Below, piece by piece: positions 63,050-64,000 of a stretch of 64,000 nt of DNA. The DNA is from Phenylobacterium sp. (GTDB taxonomy: Bacteria; Pseudomonadota; Alphaproteobacteria; Caulobacterales; Caulobacteraceae). Position 1 is the first letter of the stretch; the number at the start of each line of letters is the position of its first letter. Below the pieces are notes generated by a model, which saw only the letters and a program-made list of their open reading frames with translations, was not told the DNA's origin and made no database searches. The position numbers and the translations under genes are program-made. Location of the stretch: the NCBI RefSeq assembly GCF_030693405.1, contig NZ_JAUYAW010000072.1, positions 62,001 through 126,000 on the forward strand, written 5' to 3'.

Positions 63050-63544
63050 TCAACGACATTGGACAGGGGCGGCCACGCCCCAGAGCACGGTTTCCGGCGT
63101 CCAACCCCTGACGCCCTCAAGGCTCAGGCGGCACCAGCCCTTTTCGCATTTGTCCAGGCTGGCGATGGACCGGGGGTTCACATAGGCAGTGATCTGCGCC
63201 TCGGCCCTCGGCCGGCGGCGCAGGGCGACAGGCTCGGGCCCCAGCGTCATCACCGTCTGTTTGCCGTCGATGACCCGACGATGCACCCAGGCCACCCCGC
63301 CTTCGGGATCGCAGATCCGCCGCCATTCCCGGGTCTCGGCGATGATCTGCACGGGCAGGCCCCGGGCGCGATAGACCCAGAGGACCTGGTGGTCGTCCCC
63401 GGGTCCCGCCCGTGCGTTGACCTTGTCGAACTTGAGGGAGAGGTAGCGGGGGACAGGGAATCCCGAGGGCGTGTCCTCCGGATCGCGCGGGGCCGCCACC
63501 GCGGAGGCGGGGAGCGCCAGCGCGGCCAGGGCAAGCCAGAGCAT
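63050..63544 (-). CDS. Secreted SH3-domain protein
   Basis: A 164-aa exported protein with signal peptide MLWLALAALALPASAVA and two bacterial SH3-like repeats: YLSLKFDKVNARAGPGDDHQ with VQIIAETREWRRICDPEGGV, and TLGPEPVALRRRPRAEAQIT with LDKCEKGWCRLSLEGVRGWT. Such proteins are thought to bind peptidoglycan or act as scaffolds. The ATG at 63544 gives a clean signal peptide; the frame is open to 63997 but that overlaps a divergent gene. Two Cys flank the second repeat. Confidence 0.85.
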   Translation of the reverse strand: MLWLALAALALPASAVAAPRDPEDTPSGFPVPRYLSLKFDKVNARAGPGDDHQVLWVYRARGLPVQIIAETREWRRICDPEGGVAWVHRRVIDGKQTVMTLGPEPVALRRRPRAEAQITAYVNPRSIASLDKCEKGWCRLSLEGVRGWTPETVLWGVAAPVQCR

Positions 63545-63683
63545 CGCCCATCGCCAGGGCGCCGGGGCGCAAGAAAGCGTCAGCTTCGAAGGCTCGCCTT
63601 GGCCCTGCAAGGTCCCTTTGCTACAGGTTGCAGCTCGCGCGCCCACGGCGCCCCGCCGCAAGGTTCCCGTCTCAGACTCGGTC

Positions 63684-64000
63684 ATGGTCGCCCGTAAGCC
63701 CAAAGTCATCGTCACCCGCAAGCTCCCCGACCAGGTGGAGACCCGGATGAGAGAATTGTTCGACGCCGAGCTCAACCTGTCGGATGAGCCGATGAGTCGT
63801 GACGCCCTCTTGGACGCGGTCAAACGCGCCGATGTGCTGGCGCCCACCATCACCGATCGAATCGATGCTGATCTCATCGCCCAGGCTGGGCCGCAGCTCA
63901 AGCTGATCGCCTCCTTCGGCGCCGGCGTCGACCATATCGATGTGGCCGCCGCCTCGGCGCGCAATATCAGCGTCACCAATACGCCCGGCGTGCTCACCGA
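63684..64000 (+). CDS. D-isomer 2-hydroxyacid dehydrogenase, N-terminal part
   Basis: The window ends in this gene. About 105 residues are seen: PKVIVTRKLPDQVETRMREL, DRIDADLIAQAGPQLKLIAS, FGAGVDHIDVAAASARNISV and TNTPGVLT, the N-terminal catalytic half of the glyoxylate/hydroxypyruvate reductase (GyaR/GhrB) group. The Rossmann domain lies outside. The gene is divergent from the SH3-domain gene with 139 bp between starts. Confidence 0.88.
   Translation, partial: MVARKPKVIVTRKLPDQVETRMRELFDAELNLSDEPMSRDALLDAVKRADVLAPTITDRIDADLIAQAGPQLKLIASFGAGVDHIDVAAASARNISVTNTPGVLT

Overview
The window is GC-rich, densely coding chromosomal DNA. Its gene content points to Caulobacteraceae (Alphaproteobacteria), probably Caulobacter or Phenylobacterium; genus is inference. 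The pointers are a 180-kDa NAD-glutamate dehydrogenase of the GdhZ type, a CC0125/CC1285-family lipoprotein, an alphaproteobacterial LexA box (GTTC-N7-GTTC), LuxR-type HTH proteins with a C-terminal membrane helix, and a DUF1674 (SDHAF4-like) protein. No rRNA, CRISPR array or prophage is visible. The only tRNA is tRNA-Gly(GCC).

Layout. 1-2.3 kb: end of rph, then a minus-strand set of small genes (36-aa membrane protein, DUF2975 protein, Cro/C1-type HTH, 35-aa protein). 2.3-7.2 kb: rdgB-hemW-rsmI-yraN-SirB1-gshB, a plus-strand run for nucleotide clean-up, haem enzyme maturation, ribosome modification and glutathione synthesis. 7.3-12.9 kb: a LexA-boxed comM/yifB gene cut in two by a 3,982-bp IS1595-family element with perfect 22-bp terminal inverted repeats and a target duplication. 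The element carries four passenger genes, one further short ORF and a strongly structured, terminator-ended segment that looks like a non-coding RNA. 12.9-15.1 kb: small hypothetical genes and two HTH regulators, one of which contains a second gene nested out of frame. 15.2-29.5 kb: two hybrid histidine kinases, an AmpG permease, a trypsin-like protein, DUF350, rlmN, three oxidoreductases, a DMT transporter, DUF1232 and a HerA-like ATPase. 29.9-34.8 kb: gdhZ behind a leader of three strong hairpins. 34.8-42.1 kb: purH, a heparinase II/III-like protein, rpe, rsmB, DUF1674, a Gly/Tyr-rich secreted protein and pyrF. 42.2-51.7 kb: MarC, an SDR, kup, argG, a zinc dehydrogenase, MAPEG, TauE/SafE and the lipoprotein. 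51.8-56.8 kb: tRNA-Gly, DUF6065, a ProX-type deacylase, CnoX-type thioredoxin, LON-domain protein, Trm112-like protein and a UbiH-type hydroxylase. 57-60.4 kb: an EmrAB-like efflux operon with its TetR regulator; two matching palindromes flank the promoter. 60.4-63.0 kb: fabA-fabB-fabI for unsaturated fatty acid synthesis. The window ends with an SH3-domain protein and the start of a 2-hydroxyacid dehydrogenase.

The most unusual region is the IS1595-family element. Its transposase, a downstream 128-aa protein that may be nuclease-like, a DUF6471 protein, a membrane protein, a winged-helix-like protein, two related operator-like palindromes and the structured RNA segment look like an organised cargo rather than a bare insertion sequence. 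Second is the nested gene pair at 13.86-14.61 kb.
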